Shown one piece after another: positions 1 to 8,309 of a stretch of DNA of 64,000 nucleotides (the stretch's first letter is position 1; each line of letters starts with the position of its first letter). This DNA is from Candidatus Corynebacterium faecigallinarum. Lineage in GTDB: Bacteria; Actinomycetota; Actinomycetes; Mycobacteriales; Mycobacteriaceae. The notes beneath the pieces were generated by a model, which was not told the origin of the DNA, ran no database searches, and worked only from the letters and a program-made list of their open reading frames with translations. The position numbers and the translations under genes were made by a program. The stretch spans positions 1 to 64,000 of the forward strand of contig DWVP01000003.1 of the NCBI GenBank assembly GCA_019120175.1, read 5' to 3'.

Positions 1-240
1 GCTCGTCCGGTCGGTGACGTCGACCTGCACCACGTGGGACGTGGCGTCCGGCGCCTCGGCGGCGATGCGTCCCGCGACGGCCTCGAGCTTTTCCGGACGC
101 CGTGCGGCGAGGACGACGTCCCACCCATCGGTGGCCAGGGCGACGGCGGTCGCCTCGCCGATGCCGGCGGAGGCTCCGGTGACCACCGCGAGACGGCGGG
201 AACTGCTGGGACGGGGGCTCTGTGCGTGCGATTCAGTCAT
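1..240 (-). CDS. Short-chain dehydrogenase/reductase (SDR), partial
   Basis: The N-terminal 80 residues of an SDR oxidoreductase; the rest lies beyond the left edge. The glycine-rich cofactor motif TGASAGIGEA is near residue 21, followed by a typical second strand (VVLAARRPEKLEAV) whose Ala-Arg-Arg ending suggests NADP preference. The ATG at 240 is supported by a TACCCT -10 box at 248-253 (minus strand) exactly 7 nt upstream, so the transcript is probably leaderless. Substrate cannot be inferred from this fragment. Confidence 0.85.
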   Translation of the reverse strand, partial: MTESHAQSPRPSSSRRLAVVTGASAGIGEATAVALATDGWDVVLAARRPEKLEAVAGRIAAEAPDATSHVVQVDVTDRTS

Positions 241-247
241 GCGATCC

Positions 248-253
248 AGGGTA
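248..253 (-). promoter_or_regulatory. Leaderless -10 box for SDR gene
   Basis: TACCCT on the minus strand fits TANNNT and is separated by 7 nt from the start codon at 240, placing the expected transcription start at or next to the ATG. There is no purine-rich ribosome binding site. Confidence 0.4.
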
Positions 254-358
254 GCGCTGCGCTGGACGCCGGTCCCGAATTCGCGTCAGTGGGAACAGCG
301 CGGAGCGGTCGATGTGAAAGCGGCCCTCCTGCCGACGGGGCCGTTATAGGATCACGGT

Positions 359-691
359 ATGAAGCTGCCGAAGTCCATGATCGTTCCCGTCACCCGCGCG
401 CAGATCGACCGTCCCGTGATGGCAGCGAAGGTGATCCGTAGACTCACCAGTTCCAGCGGGAAGTCGAAGGGTTCAAAGGGGGCTGACGCCGGGGCGGGCG
501 CAGGGGCTGGATCTGGTTCCGGTGCGGGAGCGAATGCCGGCGCGAACGCCGGTGCAGGTGAGAGCGTCGGCACCAGGGCGGCCTCCGCCGCTGCCGCCGC
601 GCATCAGACGACTCCGACGCGTGAGACCCTGACCCGTACCAACGGCATCGAAGCCGCCAAAATCGCCGCAGGCGTTCCCGCGGCGCACTGA
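359..691 (+). CDS. Small Ala/Gly/Ser-rich hypothetical protein
   Basis: Encodes 110 residues. The first 35 are basic and mixed (MKLPKSMIVPVTRAQIDRPV), the middle (about 45-70) is a low-complexity Gly-Ala-Ser stretch with AGAG-type repeats, and the end (RETLTRTNGIEAAKIAAGVP) is ordinary sequence. No known domain is recognised and there is no signal peptide. It lies between the divergent SDR gene and the convergent dagK-like gene. In such GC-rich DNA a short repetitive ORF may be fortuitous; the non-repetitive ends are the main reason to list it. Confidence 0.4.
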   Translation: MKLPKSMIVPVTRAQIDRPVMAAKVIRRLTSSSGKSKGSKGADAGAGAGAGSGSGAGANAGANAGAGESVGTRAASAAAAAHQTTPTRETLTRTNGIEAAKIAAGVPAAH

Positions 692-711
692 GTCGCGCCC
701 CGGTCAGCTTT

Positions 712-760
712 GAGGTGTCTCAGGTTGGTTCTGGCCAAGAGTTCCAACCTCAGACACCTC
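712..760. terminator. Long inverted repeat in a convergent junction
   Basis: Two 17-nt arms (712-728 and 744-760) match as inverted repeats with one mismatch around a 15-nt spacer. The outer ends read GAGGTGTCT and AGACACCTC. It sits between convergent genes ending at 691 and 812, so a bidirectional terminator is the likeliest role, although there is no T-tract. Confidence 0.5.
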
Positions 761-811
761 ATTCCTTACATATGCCGCAACTTCCCAGCGGTATATCAGG
801 CATCAAGCCCC

Positions 812-1828
812 CTACGGCCGAGGCACGATGTAGCGCCCCGCACCCGGGACGACCTCGACCTCCATCGGCAGCGGCGCGAAGCAGTCGCCGTCGGCGTAAC
901 CGTTGATGTGCTGTCCACCGCGGTCGGTCATCTCGATGCGCACCTTCCTCGCCCGGTAGGTGTTCACACCCTCTTCTTCGACGAAGCTGCCGTCGAAGAT
1001 CTTGATGAACTTGGACGCCGCCCTCACCCGGCCCATGCGCTCCAGCACGGTGATGTCGAGGATGCCGTCGTGGTGGTCGGCATCCGGGCAGATCAGCATG
1101 CCCCCGCCGTAGCTCTTGGTGTTGCCCATCGCCACCAGCGTCATGTTCTCGTCGATGACCTGTTCCTCCGGAGTCCCCGGGTCCAGAACCAGGCGGGTGG
1201 GAATGGAATGGAAGTTGAGGAACTCGGCGACGATGGCGATGTTGTAGCGCATCTGGCCCTTCGGCCAGGATATCCGGTTCGTCCGGTCGGAGACCAGCGA
1301 GTCGAACCCGGCGCAGGCGATGGTGCCGAACCAGTGCTCGTCACCGTCATCATTGCGCATGATGCCCAGGTCGGTGGTGGTGGTGAAACCGTTGGCGACG
1401 ATGTCCGCCGCCCGGCGCGGGTGGGTCGGGATGCCGTACTCGCGGGCGTGGTCGTTACCGGTGCCGGCCGGGACGATGCCCAGCGGCACCCCAGAACCGG
1501 CCTGCTCCTGCAGCGCCAGGTTGATCAGGCCGTCCCCACCACACACGACGAGGGCGTCGATGCCGTCCTCGGCGACCATGCGTGCGGCCAGCTCGCGGGC
1601 ACCGTCGGGTGAGGCCCCCTGGAGACTGACCACGTCGATGCCGCGGTCGGCGAAGCGGTCGCGGGCGATCTCGGCGGCCAGTGCCGCGCCACCCTTGCCG
1701 GCGTGCGGGTTGGTCAGCAGGGCGAGACGCGTGATGTCGACATGTCCGACGTCGTAGGGGGCCCCGGGGGCGTCGGGGGAGCTCGGGGAGTTGAGGGGGT
1801 CGGACGCTCCGTTGGCTGCGGCGTTCAT
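812..1828 (-). CDS. Diacylglycerol/lipid kinase family protein (DagK/YegS/LCB5-like)
   Basis: A 338-residue member of the diacylglycerol-kinase catalytic family, which phosphorylates diacylglycerol or related lipids with ATP. Visible motifs are NPHAGKG (residues 40-46), the nucleotide-binding GGDG (97-100) and GIVPAGTGNDHAREYG (117-132), with the usual beta-rich C-terminal half. Its ATG overlaps the TGA of the upstream flavoprotein gene (ATGA), so the two are probably translationally coupled. The overlap with an AGPS-like oxidase and the divergent glpD suggest a locus concerned with glycerophosphate or glycerolipid metabolism. The actual lipid substrate (diacylglycerol, sphingoid base or a corynebacterial glycolipid precursor) cannot be told from sequence. 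Confidence 0.88.
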   Translation of the reverse strand: MNAAANGASDPLNSPSSPDAPGAPYDVGHVDITRLALLTNPHAGKGGAALAAEIARDRFADRGIDVVSLQGASPDGARELAARMVAEDGIDALVVCGGDGLINLALQEQAGSGVPLGIVPAGTGNDHAREYGIPTHPRRAADIVANGFTTTTDLGIMRNDDGDEHWFGTIACAGFDSLVSDRTNRISWPKGQMRYNIAIVAEFLNFHSIPTRLVLDPGTPEEQVIDENMTLVAMGNTKSYGGGMLICPDADHHDGILDITVLERMGRVRAASKFIKIFDGSFVEEEGVNTYRARKVRIEMTDRGGQHINGYADGDCFAPLPMEVEVVPGAGRYIVPRP

Positions 1829-3600
1829 GAGGTGACCCCTGTTCCGCTCGCTCCACCGGCATTACTCGCTCCGCCTGCACCTTCACCGACGGCAGCACCG
1901 GCAGCACCTCCCGCGCCAGAACCACCGGCACCGACACCGGCGTCCACCAACGTGCCAGGGTTCATGATCCCCGCCGGATCCAGCCGGTTCTTCACGGCAC
2001 GCAGGATCTCCAGGCCCAACTCGCCGATCTCGGCACCCATGAACGGCTGGTGGTCCTTGCCCACCGCATGGTGGTGGGTGACCGTACCACCGTTCTCGGT
2101 CAGCGCCCGGGTCACCGCGGTCTTCGCGGCGCGCCACTGTGCCACCGCGTCCCCCTTCTGTGCGGCGACGATGGTGAAGTACAGCGAGCATCCCTCGGCA
2201 TAGACGTGGGAGATGTGGCACATGATCAGTGCCATGGTTCCCGAGTCGTTCAACGAGGACGCCAGGGCGTCACCCACCGCCTTCTTCAACCGCGGGACGT
2301 TCGACCAGTCGGTCGCGGTTTCCAGGGTCTCGCACAACGCTCCGGCGTCCAGCAGTGAGTCGCGAAGCACCGGAGCATTGAACCGTCCCTGCTCCCAGTG
2401 CCGGGCGGGGTCCTCACCCACGCTGCGCGCCCCCATCGACAGCAGCAGATCGCGGGTCTCCTTGTGGCGGGACGCGGTGTGCTCGGGTGTGCCCTCGTAC
2501 ATGGTGATGCACATGCAGCCGGGTGGGGACTTCGTCTCACCCGCCTTGTCACCGGACGACAGGTTCACCGAGGACTCGATCTCGTCCGACAGCCGGATCA
2601 CCGTCGGCCCGGTACCGGTCTGCGTCACCGCGCGCAGGGCGGCGACACCGGTCGGGAAGTCCTTGAAGGTAAAGGCCTCGTAGCGCTTCACCTGCGGCAC
2701 CGGGTGCACGCGCAGCCGCACCTTGGTGACCACACCGAAGGCCCCCTCCGAGCCCATGATCAGTTCGCGCAGGTCAGGGCCGGCGGCCGATGCCGGGGAG
2801 GCCTGGCCGACGGTCATCGTGCCGGACGGGGTGACCAGGGTCATCTCGCGGACCATGTCATCGAAGCGTCCGTACCCGGCGGAGTTCTGGCCGGACGACC
2901 TGGTCACCGCATATCCGCCGATGGTGGCGTAGGGGAAGGACTGCGGGTAGTGACCGATCTGTAGCCCGTGCTCGGCGAGCAGCAGCTCGGCGGCAGGACC
3001 GGTCAGCCCGACGCCGAGGGTCGCCAGCCCGGATTCGGCGTCGACGTCGGTGAGCTTGTCGAAGCGGGCGAGGTCGAGACTGACCACGGCGCGGAAGGTG
3101 CGGGAGCCGTCGGAGTCCGACGGGGTGAGCCCGCCGACCACGGACGTCCCGCCGCCGAAGGGCACCACGGCGATCTTGTGCTCGGTGCAGTAGCGAAGCA
3201 CCTTGGCGACCTGTTCCTCGGTCGCCGGGGCGAGCACGGCGTCCGGCGCGTTGATGACGTGCCCGGTGGCGGTACTGCCGGCGGCCTGGCGCCACTCCAG
3301 CAGGTCGAGGGAGGACTTGCCGCGGGACCGCGGAGCACGCTGGGCGTCGTCCGTGGTCACGTGGGCCTCACCGATCAGCCCGCCGAAGGTGGTCAGGTCC
3401 TGCTCGGTGAGGCGCACGGGCGTCAGCCGGGCGTCCGACACGGGGACGTCCATTGCCGCGGTGGCACCGGGGTCGGCGACGACGCCCATGAGCTTCTTCA
3501 ACAGGCCGGCGGTCGAGGGGCCCAGGGGCTTCGCCTCGTCGACGGTTCCCCAGAGATTGAACTTCATCGGTGGCAGCGCCACGCCGGTGTCTTTGCTCAT
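1825..3600 (-). CDS. FAD-binding oxidase, alkyldihydroxyacetonephosphate synthase-like
   Basis: A 591-residue flavoprotein of the FAD-binding type-4 (VAO/PCMH) family, closest in pattern to alkylglycerone-phosphate synthase and its actinobacterial relatives. The FAD pyrophosphate loop PFGGGTSVVGG is at residues 147-157, the second FAD segment (FPYATIGGYAVTRSSGQNS) near 225, and a C-terminal THHHAVGKDHQPFM resembles the AGPS histidine-rich active-site stretch. The start at 3600 is chosen because TAGGCT lies 7 nt upstream (leaderless); an ATG two codons earlier (3606) would sit too close to that box. The stop overlaps the dagK start. Ether-lipid synthesis is not established in these bacteria, so substrate is open. 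Confidence 0.85.
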   Translation of the reverse strand: MSKDTGVALPPMKFNLWGTVDEAKPLGPSTAGLLKKLMGVVADPGATAAMDVPVSDARLTPVRLTEQDLTTFGGLIGEAHVTTDDAQRAPRSRGKSSLDLLEWRQAAGSTATGHVINAPDAVLAPATEEQVAKVLRYCTEHKIAVVPFGGGTSVVGGLTPSDSDGSRTFRAVVSLDLARFDKLTDVDAESGLATLGVGLTGPAAELLLAEHGLQIGHYPQSFPYATIGGYAVTRSSGQNSAGYGRFDDMVREMTLVTPSGTMTVGQASPASAAGPDLRELIMGSEGAFGVVTKVRLRVHPVPQVKRYEAFTFKDFPTGVAALRAVTQTGTGPTVIRLSDEIESSVNLSSGDKAGETKSPPGCMCITMYEGTPEHTASRHKETRDLLLSMGARSVGEDPARHWEQGRFNAPVLRDSLLDAGALCETLETATDWSNVPRLKKAVGDALASSLNDSGTMALIMCHISHVYAEGCSLYFTIVAAQKGDAVAQWRAAKTAVTRALTENGGTVTHHHAVGKDHQPFMGAEIGELGLEILRAVKNRLDPAGIMNPGTLVDAGVGAGGSGAGGAAGAAVGEGAGGASNAGGASGTGVTS

Positions 3601-3607
3601 GTCCATG

Positions 3608-3613
3608 AGCCTA
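3608..3613 (-). promoter_or_regulatory. Leaderless -10 box for AGPS-like gene
   Basis: TAGGCT (minus strand) ends 7 nt before the ATG at 3600, the same geometry as the divergent glpD promoter. Confidence 0.5.
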
Positions 3614-3672
3614 ATCCCGGTGGCCGGGGAGGGGATCGAAACCGGTGAGAACGTGGCGGAACGGTGCACGGC

Positions 3673-3691
3673 GCCCACCCTGGTGGTGGGC
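3673..3691. promoter_or_regulatory. Inverted repeat between divergent AGPS-like and glpD genes
   Basis: GCCCACC (3673-3679) and GGTGGGC (3685-3691) form 7-bp arms around CTGGT, midway between two divergent leaderless promoters. This is a plausible operator for a shared regulator; the protein is unknown. Confidence 0.35.
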
Positions 3692-3737
3692 AGGGGGAAT
3701 GTCACACAGAATCCCTCCCCACCTGTCGTCGACCGCA

Positions 3738-3743
3738 TAAGCT
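3738..3743 (+). promoter_or_regulatory. Leaderless -10 box for glpD
   Basis: TAAGCT is followed by 7 nt and then the ATG at 3751; no ribosome binding site is visible, so a leaderless mRNA is expected. Confidence 0.5.
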
Positions 3744-3750
3744 CGACACC

Positions 3751-5424
3751 ATGACCTGTTTCGATGCCGAGGCCACCCGGCTCAGCCCCGCCCGCCGCGC
3801 CCGTGAGCTCGCCGCCCTGCGTGATCAGACCGAACTCACCGGCAGCCCCGAACACGTCGACGTCGTCGTCATCGGTGCCGGTGTCACCGGTGCGGGCATC
3901 GCCGTGGACGCCGCGACCCGCGGGTTGGACGTCCTGCTCATCGATGCCCACGACATCGCCTTCGGCACCTCCCGCTGGTCCTCGAAGCTGGCCCACGGCG
4001 GGCTGCGCTACCTCGCCACCGGCAACGTCGGCATCGCACGCCGGTCCGCCCGCGAGCGCGGCATCCTCATGGAGACCACCGCCCCGCACCTGACCCGCGC
4101 GGTGCCGCAGGTCGTGCCCGTGCTGGACCGCTTCACCCGCATGCAGCGGACCATTCCGCGACTCGGCTTCCTCGCCGGCGACGCCCTGCGCGTTGCCGCG
4201 GCGACGAAGTCGGCCACCCTGCCGTTCTCCCGCACCGTCGGGAAAAAGACCGTCGCCGAACTGTGCCCGGCGGTGGACACCAGCGACCTGCGCTTCGGCT
4301 ACGTCAACTACGACGGTCAGCTGATCGACGACGCCCGCCTGGTCACCGCCCTGGTCCGCACCGCTGCCGGATACGGCGCCCGGGTGCTCACCCACTGCCG
4401 CGCGACCGAGGTCAGCGGCAACCGCGTCGTCCTGCAGGACGAACTGGGTGACGGCACCGACGGTGAAGACGTCACCGTCACCGCCGGTGCGGTGGTCAAC
4501 GCCACCGGCGTGTGGGCGGGGCAGCTCGACCCCCAGGTCAGCGTCCGGCCGTCGCGCGGTACCCACCTGGTCGTCGACGCGGACAAAGTCGGCAACCCGA
4601 CCGGCGCGCTGACCGTACCGGTCCCCGGCCACGGCAGCCGCTTCTGCTTCATCCTCCCGGAGCAGCTGGGACGCTGCTACATCGGCATCACCGACGAAGA
4701 CCTGGGCTCCGACACCATCCCGGACGTCCCGGAGGTGCCGCAGGACGACATCGACTGGATTCTGGACGTGGTCAACCAGGCACTGGCCACCGACCTGACC
4801 GCCGAGGACGTCGACGGGGCGTTCGCCGGGCTGCGTCCGCTGGTACAGTTCAACGAGAAGCCCCACCGCGGTAGGCGCGGCGGCAGTGACGGCACCGACG
4901 GTACTGCCGGGGCATCCACCCCCACCGCGGACCTGTCCCGCGAGCACGTGATCCTCACCGGCGACGGCGACAACGCCTCCCTGGTCACCGTCACCGGCGG
5001 CAAGCTCACCGAGTACCGGTTGATGGCGGAGCAGACCGTGGACATCGTCGCGGACATCCTGCGCACGACCGGGGAGACCCCGGGGCCGTGCGTCACCGCC
5101 ACCACCGCTCTCGTCGGGGCACCGGGGGCACCCGGGGTCGAGTACGTGCACCCCAGCGACCTGGCGGGACTGCCGAAGTCCCTGGTGGAACGCTTCGGCC
5201 ATGAGGCACCGGCGGTGTTGCGGACCTGCCCGGTGGAGCGTCCGCTGGAGCCGGTGGCCCCGGGGATCGACACGGTCCGTGCCGAGTTCGCCTTCCATGT
5301 CACCCACGAGGGTGCGGTGACGGTGGAGGACCTCATCGACCGACGTTCCCGGATCGGGTTGATCGACGCCGACCGAGCAGCGGCCCTCCCAGCTGCGCAG
5401 GAGATCATCGACACGCTCGTCTGA
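3751..5424 (+). CDS. glpD: Glycerol-3-phosphate dehydrogenase, FAD-dependent
   Basis: A 557-residue aerobic glycerol-3-phosphate dehydrogenase, which oxidises sn-glycerol 3-phosphate to dihydroxyacetone phosphate and passes electrons to the quinone pool at the membrane. The N-terminal dinucleotide fold VVIGAGVTGAGIAVDAATRG is near residue 33, followed by the family signature SRWSSKLAHGGLRYL near 74 and the C-terminal DAO-C region (HEGAVTVEDLIDRRSRIGL). Length is normal for the family. The reading frame is open further upstream, but the ATG at 3751 is preferred because of the TAAGCT box 7 nt before it. It diverges from the AGPS-like gene, whose presumed substrate class derives from its product, DHAP. 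Confidence 0.95.
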   Translation: MTCFDAEATRLSPARRARELAALRDQTELTGSPEHVDVVVIGAGVTGAGIAVDAATRGLDVLLIDAHDIAFGTSRWSSKLAHGGLRYLATGNVGIARRSARERGILMETTAPHLTRAVPQVVPVLDRFTRMQRTIPRLGFLAGDALRVAAATKSATLPFSRTVGKKTVAELCPAVDTSDLRFGYVNYDGQLIDDARLVTALVRTAAGYGARVLTHCRATEVSGNRVVLQDELGDGTDGEDVTVTAGAVVNATGVWAGQLDPQVSVRPSRGTHLVVDADKVGNPTGALTVPVPGHGSRFCFILPEQLGRCYIGITDEDLGSDTIPDVPEVPQDDIDWILDVVNQALATDLTAEDVDGAFAGLRPLVQFNEKPHRGRRGGSDGTDGTAGASTPTADLSREHVILTGDGDNASLVTVTGGKLTEYRLMAEQTVDIVADILRTTGETPGPCVTATTALVGAPGAPGVEYVHPSDLAGLPKSLVERFGHEAPAVLRTCPVERPLEPVAPGIDTVRAEFAFHVTHEGAVTVEDLIDRRSRIGLIDADRAAALPAAQEIIDTLV

Positions 5425-5522
5425 GAGATTCTGCCGAGACACCGCCGGAGAACATCACCCGGGTATCGGCGCACTGCTGGAAATGGCCGGTGGGTGCGGC
5501 CTCACGGTGGCAGGTTGTACCG

Positions 5523-6530
5523 CTACGGTTGAGCAGACACGTCCTGGAACGTGTTGACGTCCACGACGACCCGACCGCGCACCTTGCCGTCCAGGAGCCG
5601 GTCGGCGGTGGTGATGGCCTCGTCCAGACCGATCTCAGTGGTGATCATGTCCAGCTTCGCCGGATCCAGGTCCTGGCCCAACCGATGCCATGCCTCCAGA
5701 CGGTCCTCGATCGGGCACATCACGCTGTCGACACCGGCCAAGGTCACACCCCGGAGGATGAACGGGGCAACCGACGCAGGTAGGTCCATCCCTGCCGCCA
5801 GTCCGCAGGCGGTCACCACACCGCGGTACTTCGTGCCGGCCAGAATATTGGCCAAGGTGTGACTGCCGGCGACATCAACGGCGCCGGCCCACCGGGCCTT
5901 CTGCAGGGGTTTGCCCGCGTCAGAGAAGTCAGCCCGGTCGAGGATCTCGGATGCCCCGAGATCCTTCAGGTACTGGTTCTCGTCGGAGCGCCCGGTGATC
6001 GCCACCACGGTGTAGCCCAGCTTCGCCAACAGAGCCACCGCCACACTGCCGACTCCGCCGGATGCGCCGGTCACCGCAATTTCCCCCTGGTCCGGCGTGA
6101 CACCGTGGCGTTCCAGGGCCATCACGCACAGCATGGCTGTGTAGCCGGCGGTGCCGATGGACATTGCCTGGGCCGGGGAGAAATTGTCCGGCAACGGCAC
6201 CAGCCAGTTCCCGTTGACCCGGGCCTTCTGTGCCAGTCCGCCCCAGTGGCCCTCCCCCACACCCCAGCCATTGAGGATCACCCAGTCGCCCTCCGAATAG
6301 TCCGAGTGCTCGCTGTGTTCAACCTGCCCGACGAAGTCGATGCCGGGAACCATCGGGAAGTCGCGCACGATCTTGCCGTTGCCGGTGATCGCCAGGGCAT
6401 CCTTGTAGTTCATGCCCGAGTGGCTGACCCGCACTGTCACGTCGCCCTCGGGAAGCTGCTGTTCGTCGAGCTCGGTGAGGCGCGCCCGGTAGCCGTTGTC
6501 GTCATTGTCGATCAGTACACCTGTGAACAC
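5523..6530 (-). CDS. acuI: Acryloyl-CoA reductase-like MDR oxidoreductase (AcuI/YhdH family)
   Basis: A 335-residue zinc-independent medium-chain reductase of the YhdH/AcuI type. AcuI reduces acryloyl-CoA to propionyl-CoA with NADPH. Family markers are [14 protein letters not shown] near residue 37, PGIDFVGQV near 62, the stretch [20 protein letters not shown] (about 85-104) and the Rossmann motif [20 protein letters not shown] (about 153). The GTG start at 6530 has an AGGAG ribosome site 8-12 nt upstream. It lies 93 nt downstream of a TetR-type gene resembling acuR, an arrangement seen in acrylate detoxification loci. General quinone-reductase-like activity remains an alternative. Confidence 0.88.
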   Translation of the reverse strand: MFTGVLIDNDDNGYRARLTELDEQQLPEGDVTVRVSHSGMNYKDALAITGNGKIVRDFPMVPGIDFVGQVEHSEHSDYSEGDWVILNGWGVGEGHWGGLAQKARVNGNWLVPLPDNFSPAQAMSIGTAGYTAMLCVMALERHGVTPDQGEIAVTGASGGVGSVAVALLAKLGYTVVAITGRSDENQYLKDLGASEILDRADFSDAGKPLQKARWAGAVDVAGSHTLANILAGTKYRGVVTACGLAAGMDLPASVAPFILRGVTLAGVDSVMCPIEDRLEAWHRLGQDLDPAKLDMITTEIGLDEAITTADRLLDGKVRGRVVVDVNTFQDVSAQP

Positions 6531-6576
6531 GGGAGATGCTCCTTACTTGTCGAGGAAAGCATTCGTGCACCAACAT

Positions 6577-6591
6577 TAGACCGATCGTCTC
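6577..6591. promoter_or_regulatory. TetR-type operator candidate upstream of acuI-like gene
   Basis: TAGACCGATCGTCTC contains the imperfect palindrome AGAC-CGATC-GTCT, a common shape for TetR-family operators. It lies 47 nt before the acuI-like start and downstream of the TetR gene, fitting local repression relieved by acrylate or its CoA ester. Confidence 0.45.
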
Positions 6592-6623
6592 TGAAAATCG
6601 ACCAGGTTACTTCATGTAAGAAA

Positions 6624-7274
6624 CTACTTCGGAGATATCCCCAGGCCCGTGACGTAGAATCGCCGGAACGTCCGCAGTGGCTCGGCACTGCGATGGAGCT
6701 TGGCGTGGAGGACGGCTCCCTCCCACCCGATCCAGAACGCCTCAGCAGACTGCCGGCAGTCGACCCAGGCGGGGATCTCACCGTTGGCCTTCCCCGTCGT
6801 CAGGCAGGCGGCGACCCGTTCGCGCCAACCGTCGAGCACGCCGATGATCTGGGCGCGGTACGCTTCGGGAAGTGCATTCATCTCCTGGCCCAGGTTTCCG
6901 ATCACACAGCCGCGTCGGAAGGAGTGTCGTTGCATACCCTCTTCGGCATCGACGCAGAAAGCGGTGATGCGTTCCACCGCGGGGACGGTCGCATCGCTGA
7001 GGTGCCGGTCGATCTTGCGGGTGAAGTATCGGTCGTATTCTGCGATGACGTCAGCCCCGAATGCCTCCTTACTGCCGAAGTAGTTGTAGAAAGATCCTTT
7101 CGGCACCCCGACAGTGGACAGAATCTCGTCGATACCGGTCGCGCAATAGCCCTTCTCGGTCAGCGCGACCACGCCGGCACGACACAACAGTTCTCGGGTG
7201 TCCTGGCGTGCGGCCTCTGTCTTGCGTGGTCGACCACGTTTGCGTGGGCGGGAGCTGGTGGTGGTTTCAGTCAT
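6624..7274 (-). CDS. acuR: TetR/AcrR-family transcriptional regulator, AcuR-like
   Basis: A 216-residue one-component repressor. After a basic RPRKRGRPRKTEAARQ segment, the TetR helix-turn-helix is clear (ALTEKGYCATGIDEILSTVGVPKGSFYNYFGSKEAF, roughly residues 40-75). The C-terminal ligand domain includes GCVIGNLGQEMNALP and WIGWEGAVLHAKLHR, a pattern typical of regulators beside YhdH/AcuI reductases. Start at 7274 (MTETTT) is preferred over an upstream in-frame ATG because the basic tail follows directly, but this is not certain. AcuR in Rhodobacter responds to acrylate; the same role here is inferred from the neighbouring reductase. Confidence 0.85.
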   Translation of the reverse strand: MTETTTSSRPRKRGRPRKTEAARQDTRELLCRAGVVALTEKGYCATGIDEILSTVGVPKGSFYNYFGSKEAFGADVIAEYDRYFTRKIDRHLSDATVPAVERITAFCVDAEEGMQRHSFRRGCVIGNLGQEMNALPEAYRAQIIGVLDGWRERVAACLTTGKANGEIPAWVDCRQSAEAFWIGWEGAVLHAKLHRSAEPLRTFRRFYVTGLGISPK

Positions 7275-7526
7275 GGTCGAGACAGGCTCCATAGCTCGAG
7301 GGGCAGACAGGGGACAGACGGAAAGGATTGGCGGTCATGTCGGGAGACACCTTAGTCCAGATTCTTCACGGGACACCTCCACAGCGCGGTCAGGAACCCT
7401 GGGCAGGTCATCCGTAGCTCCCACGGTCGCGGCAGTGAGGATCCCCCAGACCGGCCTGCCGTCCGGTGACGACACGCCGGATACTCAACACCGCTCTCAC
7501 CTGCGCCAGCTCGCGCTGCCGACTGG

Positions 7527-7532
7527 CATACT
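7527..7532 (+). promoter_or_regulatory. Leaderless -10 box for methyltransferase gene
   Basis: CATACT is followed by 6 nt and then ATG at 7539; no Shine-Dalgarno sequence is seen. The same CATACT hexamer precedes the acetyltransferase gene at 28493. Confidence 0.35.
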
Positions 7533-7538
7533 GGTCGC

Positions 7539-8309
7539 ATGAGTTCGATCGATCCGATGTCCCTGTCCACCCCGCGCCCCTCCCCCAGGGTCTCCGGGAC
7601 GTCCGGCACCCCGTCAGCACAGAGCACCAGGAACAACCAGCACACCCCAGCCACCGCCGCGACCACGACCTGGGCGTCCGTCACCGGCGCAGACCCGGAA
7701 CACTCCCAGCGCTACATCGCCCGGTGGGAGGCCATCGAGGGCGGCGGCGGTGACATCGACGGCGAGGCCCGCCTGATTGACGCCATGGCCCCGCGCGGCG
7801 CCCGTATCCTCGACGCCGGTGCCGGGACCGGACGCGTCGCCGCGCACCTGTCAGCCCTCGGCCACCAGGTGTCCGCCGTGGACATCGACCCGCAGCTGGT
7901 CGCCTACGCCCGCCAGCGCTACACCGACGCTGAGGAATCCGTCGGCCTGCCGGTCGCCTGGCACACCGGTGACCTGGCCGAGGAGTCCGAGGTCCCCGCC
8001 GGCCCCTTCGACCTCATCGTCTCGGCAGGCAACGTGCTCGCCTTCATCCCGGACGCCGCCCACCGGCAAGCGCTCGGCGTGCTCGCCTCCCGCCTGGACG
8101 ACGCCGGACGCCTGGTCGTGGGTTTCGGCCTGCAGCGTGGCCGCAGCCTCGATGCCTTCCGGCAGGACGCTACGGCCGCCGGACTGCAGGTCAGCCAGAT
8201 GTTCGCCGGCTGGGACCTGCAGCCGTTCACCGAGTCGTCCGACTTCCTGGTGGCAGTACTGGTCCGGGCGATCGGCGGCAACGAGACCACCCAGGCAGGT
8301 GAGCGGTAA
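7539..8309 (+). CDS. Class I SAM-dependent methyltransferase
   Basis: 256 residues. After a disordered Ser/Thr/Pro-rich N-terminus of about 45 residues, the Rossmann-like methyltransferase fold begins. Motif I is ILDAGAGTGRVAAHLSALG (near residue 90), followed by an acidic strand end (VSAVDIDPQLVAYAR) that binds the SAM ribose, and FDLIVSAGNVLAFIP (motif IV region, near 157). The substrate cannot be inferred. The TAA stop overlaps the ATG of the next gene (TAATG), indicating an operon and probable coupling. Confidence 0.85.
   Translation: MSSIDPMSLSTPRPSPRVSGTSGTPSAQSTRNNQHTPATAATTTWASVTGADPEHSQRYIARWEAIEGGGGDIDGEARLIDAMAPRGARILDAGAGTGRVAAHLSALGHQVSAVDIDPQLVAYARQRYTDAEESVGLPVAWHTGDLAEESEVPAGPFDLIVSAGNVLAFIPDAAHRQALGVLASRLDDAGRLVVGFGLQRGRSLDAFRQDATAAGLQVSQMFAGWDLQPFTESSDFLVAVLVRAIGGNETTQAGER

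Noticed and set aside
1825..5442. A 1205-codon open frame on the minus strand spanning glpD antisense
   Set aside because: Only the part from 3600 to 1825 resembles a protein family; the rest is antisense to glpD and reads as low-complexity Gly/Val/Arg sequence typical of GC-rich shadow frames.
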